Of a DNA stretch of 64,000 nucleotides, positions 36,431-46,399 are shown one piece after another; the stretch's first letter is position 1, and every line of letters starts with the position of its first letter. The stretch lies in assembly GCF_008932245.1 (NCBI RefSeq), contig NZ_CP034909.1, positions 3,482,001 to 3,546,000 of the forward strand, read 5' to 3'. Source of the DNA: Sinorhizobium alkalisoli. Its GTDB lineage: Bacteria > Pseudomonadota > Alphaproteobacteria > Rhizobiales > Rhizobiaceae. The position numbers and the translations under genes were made by a program. Under the pieces are notes generated by a model. The model did no database searches. It was not told where the DNA came from and worked only from the letters and a program-made list of their open reading frames with translations.

Positions 36431-37450
36431 TCAGCTTCTCCAGCGCCGTCCCTCTGTTGCAACACCGAAATCGCCGGGCCTCTGCGCAAAGGCGGCGAGC
36501 CCGGAAAGAGCTGCCATGGGGTGGATCACCGCAAAAGTCGGAACGGTCCGCATCAGTGCCGAGTGCGGCGCCTTGTCCTCGAAGGCCGCGCGAAACTCCG
36601 GTTGCATCAGTGCGGACAATATCTTTTGCGAAATGCCGCCGGCGAGGAACACGCCGCCACGGGCCATGAAGATCAGCGCCATGTCGCCGGCGACACGTCC
36701 GAGATAGGTGCAGAAGAGCGACAGGGTCTCTACCGCCGCCGGATCTGCCCCCGCAAGCGCCGCCGTCGTCACGTCAGCCTGGTCTGGGTGCACCGGGTCG
36801 ACCCCGTCGGCGGCGCAGACGGCGCGATAGAGATTCATGATGCCGCGACCGCAAAGAATCTGTTCACGCGCCATACGTCCCTCGATCGGCTCCAGGAAGG
36901 GCCAGATCTGGAAATCGCGTTCGCTGGAGGGCCCGATATCGACATGGCCGCCTTCGCCGGGCACTGGGATCCATGTGTTCTGGGCGAAGACCAGGCCCGC
37001 GACGCCAAGCCCGGTGCCCGGACCGAGCACGACGCGGGAACTGCGCGGAAGGACGCTGCCTCCACCGATCTGCACGATATCCCCATCGGTCGGCGCGGCA
37101 ACCGCCAGCGCCTGCGCCTCGAAATCGTTTATGACCAGCACGTCATCCAGTCCGAGGCTCGCAAGCATATCCTTCGGCCGGATGACCCAGCCGGCATTCG
37201 TCAGCGGAATCTCGTCACCCTGGATCGGCCCGGCGACAGCGAGGATCGCCGAGCGAGGACGCAGCGATGTCTTGTCGAGGATGCATTTTTGCATTGCCTC
37301 CTCGATGGTCTCGAAATCGCCGGTCTTGATCGGCGGCAGTTGCCGCGGCTCGGCATAGGCGTCGATGAGCAAGGCGAAACGGGCATTCGTACCGCCGATG
37401 TCGCCGATCAGCAGAGGAAAGGGAAAGGTCTGGTCACTCGCAACGGGCAT
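36431..37450 (-). CDS. glk: Glucokinase
   Basis: 339-aa ATP-dependent glucokinase of the bacterial Glk (non-ROK) family. N-terminal phosphate loop [14 protein letters not shown], catalytic Asp in [12 protein letters not shown], and ATP-binding [13 protein letters not shown] are intact; [11 protein letters not shown] is the typical glucose-contact segment. It lies 43 bases after mgsA on the same strand, placing glucose phosphorylation beside the methylglyoxal overflow enzyme. Confidence 0.95.
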   Translation of the reverse strand: MPVASDQTFPFPLLIGDIGGTNARFALLIDAYAEPRQLPPIKTGDFETIEEAMQKCILDKTSLRPRSAILAVAGPIQGDEIPLTNAGWVIRPKDMLASLGLDDVLVINDFEAQALAVAAPTDGDIVQIGGGSVLPRSSRVVLGPGTGLGVAGLVFAQNTWIPVPGEGGHVDIGPSSERDFQIWPFLEPIEGRMAREQILCGRGIMNLYRAVCAADGVDPVHPDQADVTTAALAGADPAAVETLSLFCTYLGRVAGDMALIFMARGGVFLAGGISQKILSALMQPEFRAAFEDKAPHSALMRTVPTFAVIHPMAALSGLAAFAQRPGDFGVATEGRRWRS

Positions 37451-37493
37451 GGCAGATCGTCCTGGTCGCGGCTTGGAGATGTTCGGTTATGTA

Positions 37494-37874
37494 TCAGTTG
37501 CGACGAAAGTCGATCAACTGCTCGGCGGTCGCGCGGTTCAGCGCCATCGGGATATCATAGACGATCGCCAGCCGCATCAGCGCCTTGACGTCGACGTCGT
37601 GCGGCATCGGGGTCAGAGGATCGACGAAGAAGATCAGGCAATCGACGTCGCCGGTCGCGATTAGCGCTCCGATCTGCTGGTCACCGCCGAGCGGACCGCT
37701 CTTCAGCCGCGCGACGTCGAGACCGGGGCAGACGTCGAGTACGCGGCCGCCGGTCGTGCCGGTCGCGACGATCTTCCAGCCGGCCAGCACCGCCTCGTTC
37801 GCTTTGGCGAAGGCGGCAAGGTCGTCCTTTTTCTGATCATGGGCGATCAGGGCCAGGCATTTGCGGTCCGCCAA
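37494..37874 (-). CDS. mgsA: Methylglyoxal synthase
   Basis: 126-aa enzyme converting dihydroxyacetone phosphate to methylglyoxal and phosphate, a bypass that relieves sugar-phosphate stress. Visible are ALIAHDQKK with the active-site His, the phosphate-binding [16 protein letters not shown] with the catalytic Asp, and [14 protein letters not shown]. The start is a TTG at 37874 with a strong GGGAGG ribosome binding site. Confidence 0.96.
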   Translation of the reverse strand: MADRKCLALIAHDQKKDDLAAFAKANEAVLAGWKIVATGTTGGRVLDVCPGLDVARLKSGPLGGDQQIGALIATGDVDCLIFFVDPLTPMPHDVDVKALMRLAIVYDIPMALNRATAEQLIDFRRN

Positions 37875-37933
37875 GGGGTGCCTCCCGGAAGTTCACGGCG
37901 AACCGTCTGCCACAGGGGGCGGTCCGCGCTCTT

Positions 37934-38079
37934 TAAATCGATTGAATGCCCTATACATGAGCGCTGCGAAGATGGGAAGGCATTTTGCCTCCAGCGGCTC
38001 TCTCAACGGCCATGCTGCTCGTCTCTTTGGATCACGACCCAGGACAAAGGCATGCAGCAATTCAGGGCCCTGTCGCGAT
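37934..38079. repeat. Decayed mosaic repeat between mgsA and mepA
   Basis: Contains AAATCGATTGAATG, GGCATTTTGCCTCC and GGACAAAGGCATGCAGCAAT, in the order of words seen at 31935 and 47640. It fills most of the gap between mgsA and mepA. Confidence 0.5.
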
Positions 38080-39144
38080 CTATTGCAGAGCCGGGCGCGG
38101 CAAGGGCACCGGGATATTTGCGAGCGGCGCCTCTTCCGCGGCACCGATGGCCGCCTCGATGCTGGTCGCGGCGGCAGGCACGGCGGCTACCGCCCGATAG
38201 GCGGTGCCATAGGTCGCCTGCAATTCGGAGGCGGGGGCCGGTCCGTTCAGCACCAGTGCGCAGGTCTTCGGCAGATCGGCGAGCGTCGTAAATTTCGGCT
38301 TCACCGGCTTCACCGGTTTCTCCGTCGGCTTCGCCCAGGGCTCGTCGGTGAACCACCAGGCAAGCGACTTGTCGCAACCGTCGCCCGCCGGCACCGCGGC
38401 CTGATCCTTGCACCCCTTGGAATCGCCCGGGCATTTGATGCGGACATGGAAATGGTAGTCGTGGCCATAGATCGGCCGGACCTTGCCGAGCGCCGAGCGG
38501 TCGCCCTTCCAGCTATCGCAGAGCTTCTTTTTGATGGCCGGATTGACGAAGATGCGCTCGACCTCCGGATAGCTCGCCGCCAGCATGATCAGCCGCGCAT
38601 GGGCGGGCGTCCAGGCGGCCGGGTCGATCGTCAGGAACTTGCTCTTGTCGAGCATGGACGTGGCTGAAATCGTCTCGCGCTCCTGGTAGCTCAGCGTCTT
38701 TTTCGGCATCGGCGTCAGCCAGATATCGGCGTCGAGGCCGATCTGGTGCGAGGCGTGACCGGACAGCATCGGCCCGCCGCGCGGCTGCGAGATGTCGCCG
38801 AGCAACAGGCCGGGCCAGCCGATATTGTCGGCCGCGTCATGGGAGAGGCGCTCGATGAGCGCGATCATCGCCGGATGTCCCCAGCGCCGGTTGCGCGACA
38901 GGCGCATGGCCTGCCAGGTCGGGCCGTCGGTCGGGATCGCAATACCGCCGGCAAGGCATCCCTTGGAGTAGAAGCCGTAGGAGGAGGGCTCCGATTGCGT
39001 CGGCAGCGCCTTTGCGCCGAAAAGCTCCTTGGCGGGCGTACCGTCGGCCGCAGCCGCATTCGCCGACAGCAGGCCGACGGCCACAATCGAGCTCAAAAGC
39101 GCGGAAGCGCAACGTGCAAGCGCTGCGCGCGTATCAATTCCCAT
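38080..39144 (-). CDS. mepA: Penicillin-insensitive murein endopeptidase MepA
   Basis: 354-aa periplasmic zinc peptidase cleaving D-Ala-mDAP cross-links. The signal peptide covers residues 1-33 (ending SANAAAA). The LAS-type metal site is visible as SGHASHQIGLDADIW and, later, GHDYHFHVRI. Several cysteines suggest disulfides. A Lys/Pro linker (KPTEKPVKPVKPK) leads to a C-terminal tail absent from E. coli MepA. Single gene, divergent from yejA. Confidence 0.94.
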   Translation of the reverse strand: MGIDTRAALARCASALLSSIVAVGLLSANAAAADGTPAKELFGAKALPTQSEPSSYGFYSKGCLAGGIAIPTDGPTWQAMRLSRNRRWGHPAMIALIERLSHDAADNIGWPGLLLGDISQPRGGPMLSGHASHQIGLDADIWLTPMPKKTLSYQERETISATSMLDKSKFLTIDPAAWTPAHARLIMLAASYPEVERIFVNPAIKKKLCDSWKGDRSALGKVRPIYGHDYHFHVRIKCPGDSKGCKDQAAVPAGDGCDKSLAWWFTDEPWAKPTEKPVKPVKPKFTTLADLPKTCALVLNGPAPASELQATYGTAYRAVAAVPAAATSIEAAIGAAEEAPLANIPVPLPRPALQ

Positions 39145-39189
39145 TCAATCCCCCATCGGCAGCGATGAAAAACACATAGCCTCCAATTG

Positions 39190-39231
39190 CTGCAGCGACC
39201 TTTGCGCACATGAGCCGCGCGGCGCTGGAGA
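39190..39231 (+). repeat. Degenerate module A repeat
   Basis: CTGCAGCGACCTTTGCGCAC followed by GCGCGGCGCTGGAG keeps both arms of module A with a mutated centre. It lies between the divergent mepA and yejA genes. Confidence 0.5.
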
Positions 39232-39394
39232 CCCGTCGCACCTAACCTGATTCGCTGCGATTGCATCAATCTTGCGACTCACCGGGATGTGACCGAAAAA
39301 ATCCGCCCCATTTTTGGCAGGTCCTGTCAATTGCCGTGATTTCGCCTATTCTGCTTTTAAAAGCATGATCGAAAATACAAGGAGAAACGACGGG

Positions 39395-41248
39395 ATGCTG
39401 GACATTGGCGGTGTTGGAAGAAGGAATTTTGCGGCCGCGTTCCTGGCAATGTCCTTGCTACTGGTGCCAGCCGCGGAGGCTCAAGAGCAGCCGGTCTGGC
39501 ATCACGGATTGTCGCTCGTCGACGATCTCAAATATCCGCCAGGTTTTGCCCACTTCGACTATGCGAATCCCGAGGCACCGAAGGGCGGAGACCTCAGGCT
39601 TTCGCAGACCGGCACCTTCGACACGTTCAATCCCCTGCTGGTGAAGGGCGAAACGGCCGCCGGTCTCGCGCTCGTCTTCGACACGCTCATGAAGCCGGCA
39701 GAAGACGAGATTTCGACGGCCTATGGGCTTCTGGCCGAAAGCGTTTCCTTCCCCGACGATATCTCCTCGGCCACGTTCCGGCTGAGGCAGGAAGCGACAT
39801 GGGCAGACGGTCAGCCGGTGTCGCCGGAAGACGTCGTGTTCAGTTTCGACAAGGCGAAGGAACTGAACCCGCTCTATCAGAGCTATTATCGGCATGTGGT
39901 CAAAGCGGAGAAGACCGGGGAACGGGACATCACCTTCCACTTCGACGAGAAGGACAATCACGAACTTCCGCATATTCTCGGGCAGATTCTGATCGTGCCG
40001 AAACACTGGTGGGAGGGCAACGGGCCGAACGGCAAGCCGCGCGATATCTCCCGAACGACGCTTGAACCGGTCATGGGGTCGGGTCCCTACCGAATCGCGT
40101 CGTTCTCCCCCGGCGGGACCATCCGCTACGAGCGCCGGCCCGATTACTGGGGCGCCGCGCTCAACGTCAATATCGGGCAGAACAATTTCGATTCGATCAC
40201 CTACTCCTTCTATGGCGATCGTGACGTCGAGTTCGAGGCCTTCCGCTCCGGCAACACCGATTTTTGGCGTGAGAACCAGGCGATGCGCTGGGCCACGGGC
40301 TTCGATTTTCCGGCAGCGAAGGCCGGCCGCGTCAAGCGCGAGGAGATCCCAAATCCCTTCCGCGCGACGGGCGTGATGCAGGCGATGGTGCCCAACATGC
40401 GCCGCAAGCCTTTCGACGACGAGAGGGTGCGCGAGGCATTGAACTATGCCTTGGACTTCGAAGAGCTGAACCGCACCGTCTTTTTCAATCAGTACCAGCG
40501 CGTCGACAGCTTCTTTTTCGGCACGGAGCTTGCCTCTTCCGGTCTACCGGAAGGGAGAGAACTGGAAATCCTGAACGAGGTCAAGGATCTCGTGCCGCCG
40601 GAAGTATTCACCACGCCCTATAGCAATCCGGTCGGCGGCACGCCGCAAAAGGCCCGTGAAAATCTGCGCAAGGCGATCGAGATCTTAAGGCAGGCAGGGT
40701 TTGAACTCAAAGGCAACCGGATGGTGAATACGGCCACGGGCAAGCCGTTCTCCTTCGAGATCCTGTTGAGCAGCCCGGCTCTCGAGCGCGTCGCCTTGCC
40801 TTATGCGCAGAACCTGAAACGCATCGGCATCGAGGCGCGCGTTCGCACGGTGGACCCCTCGCAATATACCAATCGCGAACGCGCCTTCGACTACGACGTG
40901 ACCTGGGAAGTCTGGGGACAGACCTTGAGCCCCGGAAACGAACAGGCGGATTACTGGGGGTCGGCAGCCGCCACACGCGAGGGCTCCAGGAACTATGCCG
41001 GAATTTCCGATCCCGGCGTCGACGCCTTGATCCAGCGCGTAATCTTCGCGAAGGATCGGGACACGCTGGTTGCCGCAACCAAGGCGCTCGATCGAGTGCT
41101 GCTCGCCCATAATTACGTCATTCCGCTCTACTACAAGATGGCCGCTCAGATTGCCTATTGGGACAAATTGGCCCGGCCGCAAGAATTGCCGAAATACGGG
41201 CTCGGCTTTCCCGACACGTGGTGGTCCAAGAGCGCCGCCAGCCAATGA
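39395..41248 (+). CDS. yejA: Oligopeptide/microcin C-type ABC transporter, substrate-binding protein
   Basis: 617-aa periplasmic binding protein of family 5 (peptide/nickel type). The signal peptide ends at PAAEA-QEQP near residue 29. Cluster C patterns are present, such as GLLAESVSFPDD and RLRQEATWADGQPVSPEDVVFS. The ATG at 39395 follows AAGGAG at 39379-39384; an earlier ATG at 39365 has none. It is first of the yejABEF operon. YejABEF imports microcin C in enterobacteria and is reported to protect rhizobia against plant antimicrobial NCR peptides. Confidence 0.93.
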   Translation: MLDIGGVGRRNFAAAFLAMSLLLVPAAEAQEQPVWHHGLSLVDDLKYPPGFAHFDYANPEAPKGGDLRLSQTGTFDTFNPLLVKGETAAGLALVFDTLMKPAEDEISTAYGLLAESVSFPDDISSATFRLRQEATWADGQPVSPEDVVFSFDKAKELNPLYQSYYRHVVKAEKTGERDITFHFDEKDNHELPHILGQILIVPKHWWEGNGPNGKPRDISRTTLEPVMGSGPYRIASFSPGGTIRYERRPDYWGAALNVNIGQNNFDSITYSFYGDRDVEFEAFRSGNTDFWRENQAMRWATGFDFPAAKAGRVKREEIPNPFRATGVMQAMVPNMRRKPFDDERVREALNYALDFEELNRTVFFNQYQRVDSFFFGTELASSGLPEGRELEILNEVKDLVPPEVFTTPYSNPVGGTPQKARENLRKAIEILRQAGFELKGNRMVNTATGKPFSFEILLSSPALERVALPYAQNLKRIGIEARVRTVDPSQYTNRERAFDYDVTWEVWGQTLSPGNEQADYWGSAAATREGSRNYAGISDPGVDALIQRVIFAKDRDTLVAATKALDRVLLAHNYVIPLYYKMAAQIAYWDKLARPQELPKYGLGFPDTWWSKSAASQ

Positions 41249-41349
41249 AGCACTTGCACTCAAGGCCTCACTCGATTCCAAATGCGGGGAACGAATCACT
41301 TAAGCTACGGACGGGGCCGGCGCAATCCGGCGCGCCGGCTGCATCTTTC

Positions 41350-41420
41350 CTTGAATCGACCTCGATTTAAGGACATGCAGCAATTCAAAGAGCTACAGCG
41401 GCCGTGGGCGGCGCTGCAGG
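41350..41420 (+). repeat. Mosaic repeat inside the yej operon
   Basis: TTGAATCGACCTCGATTTAA, GGACATGCAGCAATTCAAAG and AGCTACAGCGGCC match the upstream half of the copy at 47640. It lies in the 274-base gap between yejA and yejB and may set different transcript levels for binding protein and permease. Confidence 0.6.
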
Positions 41421-41522
41421 AGTTCGGGCCCGAGGAGTTCAGGAATTGAGACGACATAGACGGCGAACGACAGCCAGGTTGGTCGCGGCGGCCGACGGCG
41501 TGAAAATGCCGGGGCTCGCCTG

Positions 41523-42608
41523 ATGGGTGCCTACATCCTGCGCCGCTTGCTCCTGATGATCCCAACCATCGTCGGGATCATGGCCATCTCCTTCGCCGTC
41601 GTGCAGTTCGCCCCCGGCGGACCGGTGGAGCAGGTCATAGCCGATCTTACCAGTGCCGCCGGGTCCGACCGGCTTTCCGGCACCGGCGGCGACCTCCTTC
41701 AGGGCGGCGGCGGCGATGAGGGCGGGCGCTATCGCGGGGCGCAGGGGCTCGATCCCGAATTCATCGCCAAGCTCGAAAAGCAGTTCGGCTTCGACAAGCC
41801 GCCGCTCGAGCGCTTCGCCACAATGATGTGGAACTATATCCGCTTCGATTTCGGCGAGAGCTTCTTCCGCAACACCTCCGTCATCGACCTGATCATCGAA
41901 AAAATGCCGGTGTCGATCTCGCTCGGCGTGTGGATCCTGATCTTCTCCTATCTCATCTCTATCCCGCTCGGCATCAAGAAGGCGGTCTCCGACGGCTCGA
42001 CCTTCGATGTCTGGACCTCCGGAATCATCGTCATCGGCTATGCGGTGCCGAGCTTCCTCTTCGCCATCCTGCTGATTGTCGTCTTCGCCGGCGGCTCCTT
42101 CTTCGACTGGTTCCCCTTGCGCGGCCTCGTCTCGGACAATTTCCATGAGCTTGCCTGGTGGCAGAAGGTCCTCGATTACTTCTGGCACATGACGCTGCCG
42201 CTGATCACGCTCTTGCTTTCGGCCTTTGCCACGACGACATTGCTGACCAAGAACTCCTTCATCGACGAGATCAAGAAGCAATATGTCACCACGGCGCGCG
42301 CGAAGGGCCTGAGCGAGCGGCGGGTGCTTTACGGCCATGTCTTCCGCAATGCGATGCTGATCATCATCGCCGGCTTCCCCGGCGCCTTCATCTCCGCCTT
42401 TTTTACCGGCTCGCTGCTGATCGAATACATCTTTTCGCTCGATGGGCTCGGCCGCCTCGGCTATGACGCGGTCGTCAAGCGCGATTATCCGATCGTCTTT
42501 GCAACACTCTACATCTTCTCGTTGATGGGCCTGTTCGTCAGCCTCGTTTCCGATCTGGTCTATACCTGGGTCGACCCCCGCATCGACTTCGAGCGGAGGG
42601 ACGTCTGA
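41523..42608 (+). CDS. yejB: Peptide ABC transporter permease YejB
   Basis: 361-aa inner-membrane permease with six spans, the first at residues 7-30. The EAA-type loop contacting the ATPase is [20 protein letters not shown] Gly-rich hydrophilic insert at residues 48-70 ([15 protein letters not shown]) sits in the periplasmic loop. The last base of its stop is the first base of the yejE ATG, so translation is coupled. Confidence 0.94.
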   Translation: MGAYILRRLLLMIPTIVGIMAISFAVVQFAPGGPVEQVIADLTSAAGSDRLSGTGGDLLQGGGGDEGGRYRGAQGLDPEFIAKLEKQFGFDKPPLERFATMMWNYIRFDFGESFFRNTSVIDLIIEKMPVSISLGVWILIFSYLISIPLGIKKAVSDGSTFDVWTSGIIVIGYAVPSFLFAILLIVVFAGGSFFDWFPLRGLVSDNFHELAWWQKVLDYFWHMTLPLITLLLSAFATTTLLTKNSFIDEIKKQYVTTARAKGLSERRVLYGHVFRNAMLIIIAGFPGAFISAFFTGSLLIEYIFSLDGLGRLGYDAVVKRDYPIVFATLYIFSLMGLFVSLVSDLVYTWVDPRIDFERRDV

Positions 42609-43741
42609 TGAGCGCCGTCACGACCTATGCGCAAGCGCCGGAAAGAGGTTGGCTCACGCCGATCGGCCGGCGGCGCTGGCAGAATTTCAAGGCGAATCGG
42701 CGCGGCTACTGGGCGCTCTGGATATTTCTCCTTCTCTTCGGCCTCAGCCTCTGTGCGGAATTCATCGCCAATGACCGGCCGATCGTCGCCTCCTACAAGG
42801 GCGAACTCCTGTTCCCAGTCTTCGTCAACTATCCGGAAGAGACGTTCGGCGGATTCCTCGCCGAAACCGACTTTCGCTCCGAATTCATCCGCGACGAGAT
42901 CGAGGCAAACGGCTGGATGATCTGGCCGCCGATCCGCTATTCCTACCAGACGGTCAACTCCTACATCCCGCATTCGGCGCCGACCCCTCCCTTCTGGCTG
43001 ATGAGCAAGGAGGAGCGCTGCGCCGCCTATCCGCAGGGTGCCGACGACCCCGGCTGCACCCTCGGCAACATGAACTGGCTCGGCACCGACGACCAGGCGC
43101 GCGACGTGATGGCGCGCATGATCTATGGCTTCCGCATCTCGGTGCTTTTTGGTCTCGTGCTGACGATCGCCTCCGCCGTGATCGGCGTTTCGGCGGGCGC
43201 CGTGCAGGGCTATTTCGGCGGCTGGACCGATCTTCTTTTCCAGCGCTTCATCGAGATCTGGTCGTCGATGCCGGTGCTCTACATCCTGCTCATCATCGCC
43301 GCCATCCTGCCGCCCGGCTTCTTCATCCTGCTCGGCATCATGCTGCTCTTTTCCTGGGTCGGCTTCGTCGGCGTCGTGCGCGCGGAGTTCCTGAGGGCGC
43401 GCAATTTCGAATATGTCAATGCGGCGCGCGCGCTCGGCGTCGGCAACGGCACGATCATGTACCGGCACCTGCTGCCGAACGCGATGGTGGCGACGCTCAC
43501 TTTCCTGCCCTTCATCCTCTCCGGCTCGATCACCACGCTCACCTCGCTTGATTTCCTCGGCTTCGGCATGCCGCCGGGGTCCCCCTCGCTCGGCGAGATG
43601 ATCGCTCAGGGCAAGTCGAACCTGCAGGCGCCGTGGCTGGGGCTCACGGCCTTCTTCGCCATGTCGATCATGCTGTCGCTTTTGATCTTCGTCGGCGAAG
43701 CGACGCGCGACGCCTTCGACCCGAGAAAGACGTTCCGGTGA
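42608..43741 (+). CDS. yejE: Peptide ABC transporter permease YejE
   Basis: 377-aa second permease. An N-terminal segment and span (residues 30-52) precede a large periplasmic domain typical of YejE (FGGFLAETDF, NMNWLGTDDQARDV). Five further spans and the EAA loop ALGVGNGTIMYRHLLPNAM follow. It works with YejB as the membrane channel for peptide uptake. Confidence 0.94.
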   Translation: MSAVTTYAQAPERGWLTPIGRRRWQNFKANRRGYWALWIFLLLFGLSLCAEFIANDRPIVASYKGELLFPVFVNYPEETFGGFLAETDFRSEFIRDEIEANGWMIWPPIRYSYQTVNSYIPHSAPTPPFWLMSKEERCAAYPQGADDPGCTLGNMNWLGTDDQARDVMARMIYGFRISVLFGLVLTIASAVIGVSAGAVQGYFGGWTDLLFQRFIEIWSSMPVLYILLIIAAILPPGFFILLGIMLLFSWVGFVGVVRAEFLRARNFEYVNAARALGVGNGTIMYRHLLPNAMVATLTFLPFILSGSITTLTSLDFLGFGMPPGSPSLGEMIAQGKSNLQAPWLGLTAFFAMSIMLSLLIFVGEATRDAFDPRKTFR

Positions 43742-43749
43742 GGGCGACC

Positions 43750-45378
43750 ATGACAGACACCCTTCTCTCCGTGCGCGATCTGTCCGTGGCCTTCCACCAG
43801 GGCGGCGAGACCTCGACGGCCGTCGACCACATCTCCTTCGACATCCGTCGCGGCGAAACCGTCGCGCTTGTCGGCGAGTCCGGTTCGGGCAAGTCGGTCT
43901 CGGCCAACTCGATCCTGAAGCTGCTGCCCTATCCGGCGGCGAGACATCCGAGCGGCGAAGTCATCTTCAACGGCAAGGATCTCCTCAAGGCAAACGACGA
44001 AGAACTCAGGCATGTCCGCGGCAACGACATCACGATGATCTTCCAGGAGCCGATGACCTCGCTCAACCCGCTGCACACGATAGAGCAGCAGGTGGGCGAA
44101 ATCCTCGAACTCCATCAGGGCCTCAAGGGGCCGGCTGCGCGCGCGCGAACGCTGGAACTCCTCAACCAGGTCGGCATCCGCGAAGCGGAAAAGCGCCTCG
44201 GCGCCTATCCGCATCAGCTTTCCGGCGGTCAGCGCCAGCGCGTGATGATTGCCATGGCGCTTGCGAACCGCCCGGAGCTCCTGATCGCCGACGAGCCGAC
44301 GACGGCGCTCGACGTCACCGTTCAGGCGCAGATCCTCGAACTCCTGAAGTCGCTCAAGGATGAGCATGGCATGTCCATGCTTTTCATCACCCACGACCTT
44401 GGCATCGTCCGCAAGATCGCCGATCGCGTCTGCGTCATGACCAAGGGCAAGATCGTCGAGACCGGCCCGACGGCGGAGATCTTTGCCAATCCGCAGCATT
44501 CCTATACCAGGCACCTGCTCGCCTCGGAACCGAAGGGCGAACCGCCGGCCTCCGATCCCTCGAAGCCGATCGTCATCGAAGCGAAGGACGTGAAGGTCTG
44601 GTTTCCGATCAAGGCCGGCTTTCTGCGGCGCGTCGTCGATCACGTCAAGGCAGTGGACGGCATCGACCTGACGCTGCGCGCCGGGCAGACGCTCGGGGTC
44701 GTCGGCGAGTCCGGCTCGGGCAAGACGACGCTCGGGCTGGCGCTGACGCGGCTGATTTCGTCGAAAGGGCGGATCGCCTTCGTCGGCAGAGACATCGATG
44801 CCTATAGCTTCGGCGAGATGCGGCCGCTCCGCAACCGCATGCAGGTGGTTTTCCAGGATCCCTACGGGTCGCTCAGCCCGCGCATGTCTATCGCCGACAT
44901 CGTTGGCGAGGGGCTGAAGATCCACGAAAGGGCGCTCGCCAATGGCGAGCGTGACGCGCGCGTCGCCGCCGCATTGGAAGAGGTCGGGCTTGACCCCGCC
45001 ACCCGCTGGCGCTACCCGCATGAATTCTCCGGCGGCCAGCGCCAGCGCATCGCAATCGCCCGCGCCATGGTGCTCAAACCCCAATTCGTCATGCTCGACG
45101 AGCCGACCTCGGCGCTCGATATGAGCGTGCAGGCGCAAGTAGTCGATCTTCTGCGCGACCTGCAGCGCAAGCATAATCTCGCCTATCTCTTCATCAGCCA
45201 TGACTTGAAGGTCGTGCGGGCGCTTGCCAACGAGGTGATCGTCATGCGGATGGGCCGGGTCGTGGAGCAGGGACCGGCCGAACGCATCTTCGAGGCTCCG
45301 AGCGAGGACTATACCAAGGCGCTGATGGCCGCCGCCTTCAACCTCGAAGCCGTCAATCTTTCCGCCATCCGCCAATAG
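43750..45378 (+). CDS. yejF: Peptide ABC transporter ATPase YejF (two nucleotide-binding domains)
   Basis: 542-aa fused double ATPase energising YejBE. Each half has a Walker A (GESGSGKSVS and GESGSGKTTL), a signature motif (LSGGQRQRVMIAMA and FSGGQRQRIAIARA) and a Walker B with DEPT. The oligopeptide-type C-terminal extension is present after each half. The ATG at 43750 lies eight bases after the yejE stop, with AGGG upstream. Confidence 0.95.
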   Translation: MTDTLLSVRDLSVAFHQGGETSTAVDHISFDIRRGETVALVGESGSGKSVSANSILKLLPYPAARHPSGEVIFNGKDLLKANDEELRHVRGNDITMIFQEPMTSLNPLHTIEQQVGEILELHQGLKGPAARARTLELLNQVGIREAEKRLGAYPHQLSGGQRQRVMIAMALANRPELLIADEPTTALDVTVQAQILELLKSLKDEHGMSMLFITHDLGIVRKIADRVCVMTKGKIVETGPTAEIFANPQHSYTRHLLASEPKGEPPASDPSKPIVIEAKDVKVWFPIKAGFLRRVVDHVKAVDGIDLTLRAGQTLGVVGESGSGKTTLGLALTRLISSKGRIAFVGRDIDAYSFGEMRPLRNRMQVVFQDPYGSLSPRMSIADIVGEGLKIHERALANGERDARVAAALEEVGLDPATRWRYPHEFSGGQRQRIAIARAMVLKPQFVMLDEPTSALDMSVQAQVVDLLRDLQRKHNLAYLFISHDLKVVRALANEVIVMRMGRVVEQGPAERIFEAPSEDYTKALMAAAFNLEAVNLSAIRQ

Positions 45379-45387
45379 AGCCGCCTC

Positions 45388-46347
45388 ATGCCCCTCATAA
45401 GCCCCGTCATCGTCGACCTGAAATTCATTCCCGAAGAGGTCGATGCCGCCCTCCAGGGCGCCTTTCCGGGCCGCGAGGTGATCAACCTTGCCGATCCGGT
45501 CCATGAGGGCCGGGATCTCTCCGGCATCGATTATGCGGTCGTCTGGAAATCGGCGCCCGACCTCTTCTCCCGCGCGCCTGACTTGAAGGTCGTCTTTTCC
45601 GGCGGCGCCGGCGTCGATCACGTGCTGACTCTGCCGGGCCTGCCGGACGTGCCGCTGGTGCGCTTCGTCGACCGGACGCTGACGACGCGCATGAGCGAAT
45701 GGGTGGTGATGCAATGCCTCATGCACCTGCGCCAGCATCGCGCCTACGAGGCGCTGGCAAGAATGCACGAATGGCGGGACCTGAGCCAGCCCGAGGCAGC
45801 CGACGTGACCGTCGGCATCATGGGCATGGGCGTGCTCGGCCAGGATGCGGCCCGCAAGCTTGCGGTCATGGGCTTCAAGGTGGTCGGCTGGTCGCGCACG
45901 AAGCGCGTGGTCGAGGACATCGAGACCTACGACGCCGCCGGCCTCGACACCTTTCTCGATCGCAGCGATTTCCTCGTCGGCCTCCTGCCGCTGACGCCGG
46001 AAACGACCGGCATTTTCAACCGCGGTCTCTTTGCAAAACTCAGCCGCAAGGGACCCTTCGGCGCACCGGTCTTCATCAATGCCGGCCGCGGCGGCAGCCA
46101 GGTGGAAGCCGATATCCTCGCGTGCCTCGACGACGGCACGCTCGCGGCAGTCTCGCTCGACGTCTTCGAACGGGAGCCGCTTTCGCCGGAAAGCCCGTTC
46201 TGGACCATGCCCAACGTTTATGTGACGCCGCATGTCGCCGCCTCATCCGACGTCAAGGCGCTATTCGTTCACGTCGAAGAGCAGATCGCCCGCTTCGAAA
46301 ATGGCCTGCCGCTGCAGCATGTAGTCGACAAGGTAGCCGGCTACTGA
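45388..46347 (+). CDS. ghrA: Glyoxylate/hydroxypyruvate reductase A
   Basis: 319-aa NADPH-dependent reductase of the GhrA branch. Rossmann motif GMGVLG in GIMGMGVLGQDAARKL; catalytic Arg in INAGRGGSQVE, Glu in FEREPL, and His in VTPHVAASSD. It starts nine bases after yejF and is probably in the same operon, an unusual partner for a peptide importer with no obvious functional link. Confidence 0.9.
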   Translation: MPLISPVIVDLKFIPEEVDAALQGAFPGREVINLADPVHEGRDLSGIDYAVVWKSAPDLFSRAPDLKVVFSGGAGVDHVLTLPGLPDVPLVRFVDRTLTTRMSEWVVMQCLMHLRQHRAYEALARMHEWRDLSQPEAADVTVGIMGMGVLGQDAARKLAVMGFKVVGWSRTKRVVEDIETYDAAGLDTFLDRSDFLVGLLPLTPETTGIFNRGLFAKLSRKGPFGAPVFINAGRGGSQVEADILACLDDGTLAAVSLDVFEREPLSPESPFWTMPNVYVTPHVAASSDVKALFVHVEEQIARFENGLPLQHVVDKVAGY

Positions 46348-46399
46348 TAGCCGCGGCCACAGCGGCGCCCAGGCCGCCGTGGCGCGCTGTTTGCGTCGA

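Noticed and set aside
43606..46233. 875-aa minus-strand open frame across yejF and ghrA
   Set aside because: It overlaps two complete plus-strand genes with full motif sets. The translated sequence is low-complexity Asp/His/Arg rich, typical of an antisense shadow.
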